64,000 nucleotides of DNA from VAZQ01 sp963835165 (GTDB lineage: Bacteria > Pseudomonadota > Alphaproteobacteria > Rhizobiales > Xanthobacteraceae), in assembly GCA_963835165.1 (NCBI GenBank), contig CAWIGD010000053.1, positions 1-64,000 on the forward strand, read 5' to 3'. Positions 1-7,566 of the stretch are shown piece by piece. Within the stretch, counting starts at the first letter, position 1, and every line of letters starts with the position of its first letter. Below the pieces are notes generated by a model that made no database searches, had not been told where the DNA came from, and worked only from the letters and a program-made list of their open reading frames with translations. The position numbers and the translations under genes were made by a program.

Positions 1-71
1 CCGTCGAGCGAACCGCCTTGGACTATCTGGTCGGACCGCTCATGATGTCGTTCAACCGGGCGTTCCGATAG
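1..71 (+). CDS. 3' end of a probable HlyD-family secretion adaptor (partial)
   Basis: The first 71 bases read in one frame to a TAG stop and encode VERTALDYLVGPLMMSFNRA plus two further residues. This resembles the extreme C-terminus of HlyD/PrtE-type periplasmic adaptor proteins of type I secretion, which commonly end in an R-T-x-L-x-Y-L-x-x-P-L-x-x-x-x-x-R-A-F-R pattern. Only 22 residues are visible, so the call rests on the tail motif alone. Nothing recognisable follows in bases 72-226. Confidence 0.4.
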   Translation, partial: VERTALDYLVGPLMMSFNRAFR

Positions 72-226
72 AAATAGGCAGTGGTCAGCACCGAGATGTT
101 CCGATCGCCCAAGCGACTGTGCCTGACCGGATCGACGTCTAATCCCCTATTTTGGGAGAGATAGGCGGCCCCATGTCGAATGGGGGTTTAGAAATCTGCG
201 CAGCGCTTACTCCCCGAGATTCCCCA

Positions 227-1225
227 TCACACGTCGAGCGTGCTGGGCGCGAAGATTTCCTTGAGCTCGACGCGGCGTGGGCTCAGGCCCTGCTCGTGGA
301 CATATTGCGCGACCGTCTCGAGCACCGGCCGCGCTGCCTTGAAGCCGTAGGCGAGCGGATCGTGCTCGGCCAGCGTGCGCTTGACGCCGCCGTCGAGCAA
401 TCCGCTTTCGAAATACCACTGCAGATACGATTTCCCGGCGCGCGCGATCTCCTCCTTCGCCGCGACGAAGGCGGAATAGAGGTTGAGCGCGATCCAGGGA
501 CGGCTCTCCAGCAGCGAGCGTCGCACCACCACGGTGTGGTTGATCGGAAACAATCCGGTCTTGGCGTAGAAGCGGCGGCCTTCGGCGGCCGGGTCGGGAA
601 AGAGATAGCGCGTCACCCCAGAGACATCGACCGTGCTGCGGTCGACCAGGTTGTTGTCGACCAGATAGTGCAACGACCCGTCGAGCTCGCCGCGGATGAG
701 CATCTCGCCCATGTTGGTGGTCGGCGGGATCTGGTTGACGCGCACGCCTGGCGGCGCGGTGAAGCCGGTGGCGCCGCCATGGCTCTTGTCCGGGTTGCGC
801 TCCATGAACCACTCGATGTCGCGCGCATGCACGCCGAATTCGTGCTGCAGGATGCCGCGCGACCAGATCGCCCAGGTCTGCTGATATTCCGGCACGCCGA
901 TGCGCTTGCCGCGCAGGTCGGCCGGCACTTCAATGCCGGAATCCGTGCGCACGATGATGCTGGTGTGGAAGAACTTGCGCATGGTGAAGACCGGGATCGC
1001 CACCCAGCGGGTGTCGCCGCGCGACACCGCGATGATCAGCGACGACATCGACATCTCGGAGACGTCGAATTCGGCGAAGCGCAATTGCCGCCAGAACATC
1101 TCGGACGGATGCACCATGGTGGGGACGAGCTTGATCCCCTGCGGCGCGACACGGCCTTCGAGCAGCGGCCGCGTGCGCTCGTTGTCGGAGAGCGCGATAC
1201 TCAGCTCGAGGTGGGGAGCGGTCAT
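227..1225 (-). CDS. 4,5-dihydroxyphthalate decarboxylase-like / periplasmic-binding-fold protein
   Basis: A 332-residue protein beginning MTAPHLELSIALSDNERTRP. It resembles the Pht5-like family, which has a periplasmic-binding-protein fold and is often annotated either as 4,5-dihydroxyphthalate decarboxylase or as an ABC substrate-binding protein. Supporting segments are the early LSIAL-x-DNERT stretch, a central DLRGKRIGVPEYQQTWA block and the C-terminal YVHEQGLSPR segment. No signal peptide is evident, which favours a cytoplasmic enzyme over a transporter subunit. An in-frame ATG 45 bases upstream exists, but the family normally starts at the position chosen. The gene is last in a minus-strand cluster with an amidohydrolase and a Rieske protein, which suggests catabolism of an aromatic or cyclic acid. 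The actual substrate cannot be read from sequence. Confidence 0.7.
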   Translation of the reverse strand: MTAPHLELSIALSDNERTRPLLEGRVAPQGIKLVPTMVHPSEMFWRQLRFAEFDVSEMSMSSLIIAVSRGDTRWVAIPVFTMRKFFHTSIIVRTDSGIEVPADLRGKRIGVPEYQQTWAIWSRGILQHEFGVHARDIEWFMERNPDKSHGGATGFTAPPGVRVNQIPPTTNMGEMLIRGELDGSLHYLVDNNLVDRSTVDVSGVTRYLFPDPAAEGRRFYAKTGLFPINHTVVVRRSLLESRPWIALNLYSAFVAAKEEIARAGKSYLQWYFESGLLDGGVKRTLAEHDPLAYGFKAARPVLETVAQYVHEQGLSPRRVELKEIFAPSTLDV

Positions 1226-1263
1226 GGGGGATAAATCCGTAGCAACAAGGTGATGGTTCCCCG

Positions 1264-1399
1264 CCCTCATCCAGAGGAGCGCGCGAGACCAGGTGCATGT
1301 TCATTGAACGGCCCACGTGCGCGCGTGTCTCGAAGGATGGGGGGCGGCCCGTGGCCTCATGCTTCGAGACGCGCTCTGCAAGCGCTCCTCGGCATGAGG
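1264..1399. repeat. Palindromic intergenic repeat (CCTCATCC...CATGAGG type)
   Basis: The gap between the decarboxylase-like gene and the Rieske gene holds a long imperfect inverted repeat. The outer arms are CCTCATCCAGAGGAGCGCGC and the facing GCGCTCCTCGGCATGAGG. Inner arms GTCTCGAAGGATG and CATGCTTCGAGAC add a second pairing. The same style of element is widespread between genes in Bradyrhizobium-like genomes. It can fold into a large hairpin in RNA and may act as a transcript attenuator or 3'-end stabiliser inside the operon. Confidence 0.65.
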
Positions 1400-1418
1400 T
1401 GTGAGAGAGAAGTGGGGG

Positions 1419-1793
1419 TCAATCCTGCGCGGGCACACTGACATAGACGCGGTTGTCGCGCACCCGGACGTCGACCGGCCGCAGGCGGTATTTGGGATCG
1501 CCGCAGTGGCGACCGGATTCGATGTCGAATTCCCAGCCGTGCCAGGGGCAGACGATGTTGCGCTTGTCGGAGAAACGCAGGCCGCGGCTGGTCTGGTCGG
1601 GCCCGAGTTCCTCCTCGACGCGCGGGATCACCTTGCCCTGGCACACCGGACCGCCGTCGTGCGGACAATAATTCTCGTAGGCGACAACGCGGTCGCCCTG
1701 CCGGAAGACGCCGAACTCGAAGGTGTCGACCCGCAGCACCCGGTAGCCGCCTTCCGCGAACTCGCTGAGCTCGCCCACCATGATCTCGTTCAT
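1419..1793 (-). CDS. Rieske [2Fe-2S] ferredoxin
   Basis: A 124-residue protein with one Rieske domain. The first cluster motif is CPHDGGPVC, with Cys43 and His45 as ligands. The second is CPWHGWEFD, with Cys82 and His85. The 36-residue gap between motifs and the overall length match stand-alone bacterial Rieske ferredoxins that feed electrons to oxygenases. No signal peptide is present, so it is cytoplasmic. It sits between an amidohydrolase pair and a decarboxylase-like gene on the same strand, which suggests an electron-carrier role in ring catabolism. No oxygenase alpha subunit is present nearby, so its partner is unknown. Confidence 0.9.
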   Translation of the reverse strand: MNEIMVGELSEFAEGGYRVLRVDTFEFGVFRQGDRVVAYENYCPHDGGPVCQGKVIPRVEEELGPDQTSRGLRFSDKRNIVCPWHGWEFDIESGRHCGDPKYRLRPVDVRVRDNRVYVSVPAQD

Positions 1794-1870
1794 CGCTTCA
1801 CCCCGTCATTCGTTGTCGCGAAATCTCGAGCGGCATCTACGCCCTGCTGCCGTGACGTCACTCATCTTTC

Positions 1871-2007
1871 TGTCATTCCGGGGCCCGAGCGCAGCGAGGG
1901 AGCCCGGAATCCACAATCACCAGCTGTGCGTATGGATTCCGGGCTCGCCGCTGCGCGGCGCCCCGGAATGACAACCGTAGAGAACCCGGAATGACACCCG
2001 TAGAGAA
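1871..2007. repeat. Palindromic intergenic repeat plus 21-bp tandem copy
   Basis: Bases 1871-1973 form an inverted repeat: TGTCATTCCGGGGC on the left pairs with GCCCCGGAATGACA on the right, and GAGCCCGGAATCCA pairs with TGGATTCCGGGCTC. The right arm runs into a short direct repeat, CGGAATGACAACCGTAGAGA followed by CGGAATGACACCCGTAGAGA, ending near 2007. The element lies between the small hypothetical gene and the Rieske gene within one minus-strand cluster, so it could uncouple their expression. Confidence 0.75.
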
Positions 2008-2041
2008 AGAGCCATAACCCCGGAGCCCTTTGTTGCGACCA

Positions 2042-2368
2042 TCAGTCCTTTTGGCCGCGGCGGTACCACATCTGCAGATCGAAGAAGTTGAGGTCGGCCG
2101 CGCGCATGATCGCGCAGATCGCGGTCACCGCCTCGGTTGCGTTCACCGGCTTGTCGCCGAAGGGTGCGAGCTCCTGCGCGCGATCCTCGGACTTGGCGGC
2201 GTAGAGCCGGACCGCGGCCGACAGCACGCGCTGCAGGCTTTCGTCCGACACCGCTTCCGGCGAGCCGTTCCTGAAGGCGTCGTCGACCGACGCGCAGAAC
2301 GCCGCGCCGGCATCGTCGCCCGAAGCCCGGGATGAAGCCATACCGCCCGCCGACACGCTGCCGCTCAC
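2042..2368 (-). CDS. Small hypothetical protein coupled to amidohydrolase
   Basis: A 108-residue protein I do not recognise. It has no signal peptide or membrane segment and is mostly helical by composition, with a conserved-looking tail containing NFFDLQMWYRRGQKD. Its start codon overlaps the stop of the upstream amidohydrolase by four bases (ATGA), which strongly implies translational coupling and probably a shared function or complex. Small acidic partner proteins of this size often accompany Amidohydro_2 enzymes in related genomes, but that association is inference here. Confidence 0.7.
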   Translation of the reverse strand: MSGSVSAGGMASSRASGDDAGAAFCASVDDAFRNGSPEAVSDESLQRVLSAAVRLYAAKSEDRAQELAPFGDKPVNATEAVTAICAIMRAADLNFFDLQMWYRRGQKD

Positions 2369-3612
2369 TCGGCCGGAACGGCGACCGGCTGCGCCGGCGC
2401 CTTCTTGCCGGACTTCGCCGGCGGCACGTCGAGATCGAACAGACGCGCGGCGCTGAGCCCGAGGATGTTGCGCTTGGACTGCTCGTTGAGGAACGGCAGC
2501 TTAGTGATCGAGCTCGGGGCGTCGAAATCCCAGTGCGGCCAGTCGGAGGCATAGAGCAACTGGGTATCGGCCTTGATCGCCTCGAAGGTCGCCTGCGTCA
2601 GCTTCATGTTGCTGCGCTCGAGCGGCTGGCTCGTATAGTACATTTCCTGCATGTATTCGCTCGGCTTGCGCTTGAGCAGCGGACACTCCGACGTGCGCAT
2701 CATGTATTCGGAATCGAGCCGCTGCATCACGAACGGAACCCAGGCGAGCCCGCTCTCGATCCAGATCACCTTGAGCTTGGGAAAGCGCTCGGGCAGGCCG
2801 TTGAGCACCCAATTGGTCATGTGCACCATGTTGAAGTGCGCGAACGACAGCGCGTGCATGCCGATGAAGCGATTGAGCTGCGCGAACGAGGGATCGGACC
2901 ACGTGAAGCCGGCATGGAAGCCGAGCGGCTTGCCCAATTCCTGCAGCGCTCCGTACAGCCGCATGTAGGAATTGTGCCAGACCGGCTTGTGCCGCGTGGA
3001 GGTGACGGAAAAGCCGACCACGCCGGGCGCGTCGCCGAAGCGCTCGACGGTCTCGACGCAGGCGTCGGGATCATTGAACGGCAGGTAGAGCAGCGCCTTC
3101 TGGCGCGTATCCTGCGGCAGGATCTGCTCGATCAGCCAGCGGTTATAGGCGTTGCCGAGCGCCACTTCGGCATCGACCTGCGGATGCATGCCGAGCGAGA
3201 GCATGGGGGTGGGGAACACCACCATGTAGTCGATGCCGAGCGCATCCATGGCGCGCTGCGTGAGCTGCACCTGACGATGCAGCCCGGGCGGGGTCGGCTC
3301 GGCCAGCTTCTGCTGGTGCATGATGCGGCCGGCGACATCCTGATAGAGCGGACCATTGGCATTCAACAGACCCGGCGCCGGGCCGCGATCGCGGAAGGAT
3401 TCCGCGATGTAACGCAGCACGTCGTTATCGATGCGGTCGGTGATCTCGGACCAGAACGCGGTCTCGTTGACGTGGGCGTCGACGTCGACGACCAGCCAGT
3501 CCTTCAGCTTTTCCGTGGTCGGCGCGGCCTTGGCGAGGTAGTCGCGGGTGTCGGTGCGCGTGGAAATCTTCTCGAGCTCGGTGATCGGGGGGACGCTTTC
3601 GCGGATATTCAT
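2365..3612 (-). CDS. Amidohydrolase (Amidohydro_2 / ACMSD-like)
   Basis: A 415-residue metal-dependent hydrolase or decarboxylase of the Amidohydro_2 group, related to aminocarboxymuconate-semialdehyde decarboxylase. Visible features are the early strand motif VVDVDAHVNE (residues 41-50, the D-x-H metal site), a central GFHAG histidine region, and a late YASDWPHWDF segment carrying the metal-binding aspartate. Many members decarboxylate or hydrolyse ring-derived acids. It is first in the cluster with a 108-aa partner, a Rieske ferredoxin and a dihydroxyphthalate-decarboxylase-like protein, consistent with aromatic-acid breakdown. The divergent intergenic region up to 3931 (about 320 bases) holds its promoter. 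I see no recognisable operator in it. Confidence 0.85.
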   Translation of the reverse strand: MNIRESVPPITELEKISTRTDTRDYLAKAAPTTEKLKDWLVVDVDAHVNETAFWSEITDRIDNDVLRYIAESFRDRGPAPGLLNANGPLYQDVAGRIMHQQKLAEPTPPGLHRQVQLTQRAMDALGIDYMVVFPTPMLSLGMHPQVDAEVALGNAYNRWLIEQILPQDTRQKALLYLPFNDPDACVETVERFGDAPGVVGFSVTSTRHKPVWHNSYMRLYGALQELGKPLGFHAGFTWSDPSFAQLNRFIGMHALSFAHFNMVHMTNWVLNGLPERFPKLKVIWIESGLAWVPFVMQRLDSEYMMRTSECPLLKRKPSEYMQEMYYTSQPLERSNMKLTQATFEAIKADTQLLYASDWPHWDFDAPSSITKLPFLNEQSKRNILGLSAARLFDLDVPPAKSGKKAPAQPVAVPAE

Positions 3613-3931
3613 GTTTCCACCCTGCGTTGATGAACGCGGATCGGCCCGAATTCATCGGTTCCGGTTGTTGCCCATAGTTTATTGGTACGGCTCTAAGCAC
3701 GCAACGGGTGGAAATCCGTCATACCGAACGATATGTGCGCGGCGTGCCGCGCCGCGGCAGCGCAGCCGGCCGCGTCCAACACGGCACGACCTCCGGTCGA
3801 TTCGCGTTATCGTGCGTCCAGATGCCTTCCGCAGCCGTAGCGATTTCAGCGACGACATGCTCTAAACTGCCGGAGGGTGTCCGGGCGCGCTTGCGAGTTG
3901 CCGACCCGCCACAATCGAGGAGCTTCAAACC

Positions 3932-4459
3932 ATGCGTGCCAGCTCCCGTGCCGCACCTGCGGGCAAGCGCGTCATGCTGATGGCCGCCACGGCAGGACTG
4001 ACCGTCGTGATCGCGGCGGTCTCGCACTCGGCGCCGGCGCAAGCGCCGGACGGGCCGCCCGCCGCATGGCGGGTCGAGTGCACGGGCGACGGCAAGACGC
4101 TGGACTGCCGCGCGGTCCAGCAGGTGTTCCAGCGCGACACCAGGCAACTGGTGTTGTCGGCGGTGGTACGGCCGGCGGCCGATCTCAAGACCGGTGCCAT
4201 GGTATTGACGCTGCCGCTCGGGCTCAATCTCACCGAGCCGGTGGCGGTCAAGGTCGACAACGGCGCGGCCGAGCGGCAGCCGATCCAGACCTGCACCAAT
4301 GTCGGGTGTTTCGTCGCGATGACGCTGACCGACAAGATGATCGCCGCCATGCGCACCGGGAGCGAGCTGAAAATCACCGTGCAGGACGCCAACAAGAAAC
4401 CGATCGATATGGGTCTCCCGCTGCTCGGCTTCGGGCCCGCCTTCGACAAGGCCAAGTGA
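3932..4459 (+). CDS. Invasion-associated locus B (IalB) family protein
   Basis: A 175-residue secreted protein. Residues 1-36 form a signal peptide with a hydrophobic core (VMLMAATAGLTVVIAAVS) ending near AQA. The mature part has the IalB hallmarks: a WRVECTGDG start, DCRAVQQVF, and a central CTNVGCFVAM segment with paired cysteines likely forming a disulphide. IalB proteins are periplasmic or envelope-associated and were first linked to erythrocyte invasion in Bartonella. In free-living relatives the role is undefined. A GAGGAG ribosome-binding site lies about nine bases before the ATG. It appears monocistronic. Confidence 0.88.
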   Translation: MRASSRAAPAGKRVMLMAATAGLTVVIAAVSHSAPAQAPDGPPAAWRVECTGDGKTLDCRAVQQVFQRDTRQLVLSAVVRPAADLKTGAMVLTLPLGLNLTEPVAVKVDNGAAERQPIQTCTNVGCFVAMTLTDKMIAAMRTGSELKITVQDANKKPIDMGLPLLGFGPAFDKAK

Positions 4460-4552
4460 CGCGACACATCCCGCGCCCGTGCTGAAGGTTCCGGGCGGCA
4501 TGACGCGCATGCATCCGGAACGCATGAGCTGACGGGCGGGTTGTCGTCACAA

Positions 4553-4714
4553 ATGGACCCGACCACACAATATCGCAGATTTGCGGAGGAATGCCGGCGC
4601 CTGGCTGAACGGGTCGAGAGCGAGCGCCACCGCCGGATCCTGCACGAGATGGCGCTGGCGTGGTCCAAGCTCGCGGACGAGGCCGAGCCAGCGGGACTTC
4701 AACCTTCGACCTGA
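4553..4714 (+). CDS. Small conserved protein (EC-x-LL-x-W family), copy 1
   Basis: A 53-residue, highly charged helical protein starting MDPTTQYRRFAEECRRLAER. It contains the pattern QYRRFAEEC, then about 14 residues, then ILHEMALAWSKLADEAE. The same pattern occurs at 4699-4872 on the opposite strand and at 45144-45335, so this is a real paralogous family rather than a chance reading frame. There are no membrane segments; two amphipathic helices are likely. Its 3' end overlaps that of the convergent paralogue by 16 bases. Function unknown. Confidence 0.75.
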   Translation: MDPTTQYRRFAEECRRLAERVESERHRRILHEMALAWSKLADEAEPAGLQPST

Positions 4715-4872
4715 TGGGATTCATCTTTAGCGTCGGCCGGCATCCTGTCGGCCAAGCGAAACCAGACCTGCGCCATCTGCAGCAGGCTTGCGCGGGCACG
4801 CGGGTCGCTGATGGCGCTCGCCATTTCCAAGCACTCTCGGGCGTAGCGCCGGTACTCGTCTGACTTCCCCAC
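4699..4872 (-). CDS. Small conserved protein (EC-x-LL-x-W family), copy 2
   Basis: A 57-residue protein read from a GTG codon 12 bases after a strong AGGAGG site. It reads VGKSDEYRRYARECLEMASA, then DPRARASLLQMAQVWFRLAD. It is paralogous to the convergent gene at 4553-4714 and to 45144-45335: a DEYRRYAREC start, a short DP turn and a LL-x-MA-x-x-W-x-x-LAD helix. A much longer reading frame extends upstream, but that part is the antisense of the TpsB gene and is not coding. Function unknown. Confidence 0.72.
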   Translation of the reverse strand: MGKSDEYRRYARECLEMASAISDPRARASLLQMAQVWFRLADRMPADAKDESHQVEG

Positions 4873-5199
4873 CAGACGGGGTCCCCTCCTCTGAAGCCGC
4901 TTACCGTAACGCGGGAAGGTCGCCGATGTTCCCCGCCTGTCCGCTGTCCGCTGTCCCCCCGCCCTGAATGTCGTCCAATGAGCCATCCCGAGCGAGCCGT
5001 CCCGACCAGGCGGATTCTGCCTTCGTTCCAGCTTCCCACACACCGCAGGCAGCCCAATACCGCAAGGTCCCCAGCACCGGTGTGACCTTATTGAAACATC
5101 TGGAAAAATTGCCAAAACCGGACGCCCGCCAGCGATTGCGTCCGGCTTTCGTCGGGACGTAAGGTTCAAAGCAAAGTGCGTTGTTCGAGGGGTCCGGGC

Positions 5200-6957
5200 A
5201 TGTTCGCCGGCGTGCGCGCCATCGCGGCGGCTTTGGCGATGGTCAGCGTATCGTTCGCTGCCGTCGCACAAGGCGTTCCGCCCGGTGCCCAGATCGTCCC
5301 GCCCAGCGACCAGCCCGGCCGCGAGCGCGAGCGCTTCGAGCGGCCGCCGGTTCCGCTGGCGCAGCCGGGCGGCCCCACCATCGCCGTGCCCGGCATCGAG
5401 GCGCCGGCGGGCGCGGCCGAGACCATGCTGGTGGTGCGCCAGATTCGCGTCGAGGGCGCGACCGTCTACACCAGCGCGCAGCTGGCCGAGCTCTACGCCG
5501 ACCTGATCGGGCACAAGGTCACGCTGCAGGCGGTCTACGATGCGGCCGGGCGCATCACCGCCAAATACGGCGCGGACGGCTATGTGCTCTCGCGCGCGAT
5601 CATCCCGGTGCAGGAGCTCGACCCCAACGGCGCCGTGGTGCGCATCCAGGTGCTCGAGGGCTATGTCGAGACGGTCGAATGGCCGGCCCAGCTTGCCGGC
5701 TATCGCGATTTCTTCTCCTACTACGCGTCGCGGATCACCGCCGAACGGCCGGTGAATATCCGCACCATCGAGCGCTACCTCCTGCTGGCCGGCGACCTGC
5801 CCGGCCTGAAATTCAAGAACAGCCTTAAGCCGCATCCGACCAAGGTGGGCGCGGCGATCCTGGTGGTCGAGGTCACGCAGAAACCGGTCGACATGTTCAA
5901 CCGCGTCGACAACCGCGGCACCCACGCGCGCGGCCCGCTCGAGTACCTGACCAGCGTCACCGCCAACAACTGGCTGCGGATGCACGAGGCGCTCACGCTG
6001 ACCTATGCCGGCGCGTTCCAGACCCGCGAGCTGCAGTTCTACGGCGCCACCTACCGGCAGGTGCTCAACGGCGAAGGCCTGACCTTTTTCGCCAATGCCA
6101 GCTATGGCCTCGGATACCCCGACCTCGGCCGTGACCAGGATTTCCTGCTCTACCACACCAGGAGCCTGTACCTCGAAAGCGGGCTGAGCTACCCGATCAT
6201 TCGCGCCCGCGAGCGCAACCTCAGCATCGCCGCCGTCACGTTCGGGACCGAGGACCGCGGCATCTTCTTCGACCTGCCGGGAACGCCGCCGAGTACGCTC
6301 GATCGCCTGCGCGGCTTTCGCATTCGCATGGACGGCGACTCGGCCGACTCATCGGGCGCCATCAACCAGTTCTTCTTCGTCTTCAGCCAGGGCATCGAGG
6401 GCCTCGGTAGCACCCAGAACGGCAGCGATCTGGCGTCGCGCTTCAACGGCCGGGTCGATTTCACCAAGATGGAGCTGACGGTGTCGCGGTTGCAGCCGCT
6501 GTTCGACCAATTCTCCGTCCTGGCCGCGGTCTACGGGCAATATGCGCTCACGCCGCTGCTGGTATCGGAACTCTGCGGCTATGGCGGGCGCCTGTTCGGC
6601 CGCGCTTTCGATCCCTCGCAGTTCGTGTCCGACTCCTGCCTGGAGCTGCTGGCCGAGCTGCGGTACGATATTCCCATTCAATTAAAAGGACTTAGCCAGG
6701 CCCAGCTGTACGGCTTCGTCGATCATGGCTGGCTCCACAATATTGCCCCGGTTTTGGGCACATTTAAAACCGTGGATGCTGCCTCTTTGGGAGCTGGGTT
6801 ACGGCTGGGATGGCTGAACGCGATTACCGCTGATTTGTCGATTGCGCAGGTCGCGCAAGGCGCGGGGCTGCTCGGCACCGGGGCCGTGCCCGAACTGCTG
6901 CAGACAGGCCCGCGCAAGAACACGCGCTTCTTCTTCATCCTCACCGCTCGGCTCTAG
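5200..6957 (+). CDS. ShlB/FhaC-family two-partner secretion transporter (TpsB)
   Basis: A 585-residue outer-membrane protein that exports a TpsA exoprotein. A signal peptide (residues 1-25, MFAGVRAIAAALAMVSVSFA) is followed by a proline-rich linker and a POTRA domain around residues 75-160 (VRQIRVEGATVYTSAQL; YVLSRAIIPVQEL). The C-terminal ShlB beta-barrel ends in the typical aromatic-rich TRFFFILTARL strand. The length matches the family. The ATG at 5200 is preferred over an upstream GTG at 5176 because GAGGGG lies eight bases before it. The downstream gene at 6970 encodes the matching TpsA N-terminus but is truncated, so the transporter may lack a substrate here. Confidence 0.9.
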   Translation: MFAGVRAIAAALAMVSVSFAAVAQGVPPGAQIVPPSDQPGRERERFERPPVPLAQPGGPTIAVPGIEAPAGAAETMLVVRQIRVEGATVYTSAQLAELYADLIGHKVTLQAVYDAAGRITAKYGADGYVLSRAIIPVQELDPNGAVVRIQVLEGYVETVEWPAQLAGYRDFFSYYASRITAERPVNIRTIERYLLLAGDLPGLKFKNSLKPHPTKVGAAILVVEVTQKPVDMFNRVDNRGTHARGPLEYLTSVTANNWLRMHEALTLTYAGAFQTRELQFYGATYRQVLNGEGLTFFANASYGLGYPDLGRDQDFLLYHTRSLYLESGLSYPIIRARERNLSIAAVTFGTEDRGIFFDLPGTPPSTLDRLRGFRIRMDGDSADSSGAINQFFFVFSQGIEGLGSTQNGSDLASRFNGRVDFTKMELTVSRLQPLFDQFSVLAAVYGQYALTPLLVSELCGYGGRLFGRAFDPSQFVSDSCLELLAELRYDIPIQLKGLSQAQLYGFVDHGWLHNIAPVLGTFKTVDAASLGAGLRLGWLNAITADLSIAQVAQGAGLLGTGAVPELLQTGPRKNTRFFFILTARL

Positions 6958-6969
6958 CAGGACGCCGCG

Positions 6970-7566
6970 ATGCATCCACGCTTGCGCAATCTGCTGCTCG
7001 CGAAGCCGCTGCTCACGAAGCTGTTGCTCACAACTTGGGCGCTTCTCCCGCTCGGCTTGACGCCGGCGGCGGCCGGTCCCGAAGGCGGGACGGTGGTCGG
7101 CGGCGCCGCCACCATCCAGGGCCAGGGCGGCGCGTCGGTGATCATCAACCAGTCGAGCAGCAGCGCGATCATCAACTGGAACACGTTCAACATCCGCGCC
7201 AACGAGAACGTGCGCTTCAACCAGCCGAGCAGCTCGTCGGTTGCGCTCAACCGGGTGACCGGCGGCCTCGGCCCGTCGGAGATCATGGGCACGTTGACCG
7301 CCAACGGCCGGGTGTTCGTCATCAACCGCGACGGCATCCTGTTCGGCCCCGGCAGCGTGGTGAACACGGCTGGCTTTCTCGCCACCACCAATGACATCAA
7401 GAACGCGGACTTCATGGCCGGACGGTACAATTTCAACATTCCGGGCCGGCCGGATGCGTCGATCGTCAACCGGGGAACGATCACGGGGTCGCGGGATAGG
7501 GCACCAAGCGACGGCTGGAGCGCGCTTAAGCCGGCCCCCGGCGACGGCCCCGCTATGCCAGCCTGA
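6970..7566 (+). pseudogene. Truncated TpsA: filamentous-haemagglutinin secretion domain remnant
   Basis: A 198-residue product starting 12 bases after the TpsB stop. Residues 1-35 are a signal peptide. Residues 36-170 are the two-partner secretion domain (VVGGAATIQGQGGASVIINQ, INWNTFNI, the NRDGILFGPGSVVNT motif, NRGTITG). TpsA proteins normally run to well over 1,000 residues with haemagglutinin repeats after this domain. Here homology stops near residue 172 (about base 7488), and the remaining 25 residues look unrelated before a stop that overlaps the convergent oxidoreductase gene. The secretion domain alone might still be exported, but the functional passenger is gone, so I call it a remnant. 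Confidence 0.8.

Noticed and set aside
2332..3630. 432-codon plus-strand frame
   Set aside because: Antisense of the amidohydrolase, lacking family motifs.
4873..6156. Upstream part of a 485-codon minus-strand frame
   Set aside because: It is antisense to TpsB; only the last 57 codons (4699-4872) form a real small gene with its own ribosome-binding site.
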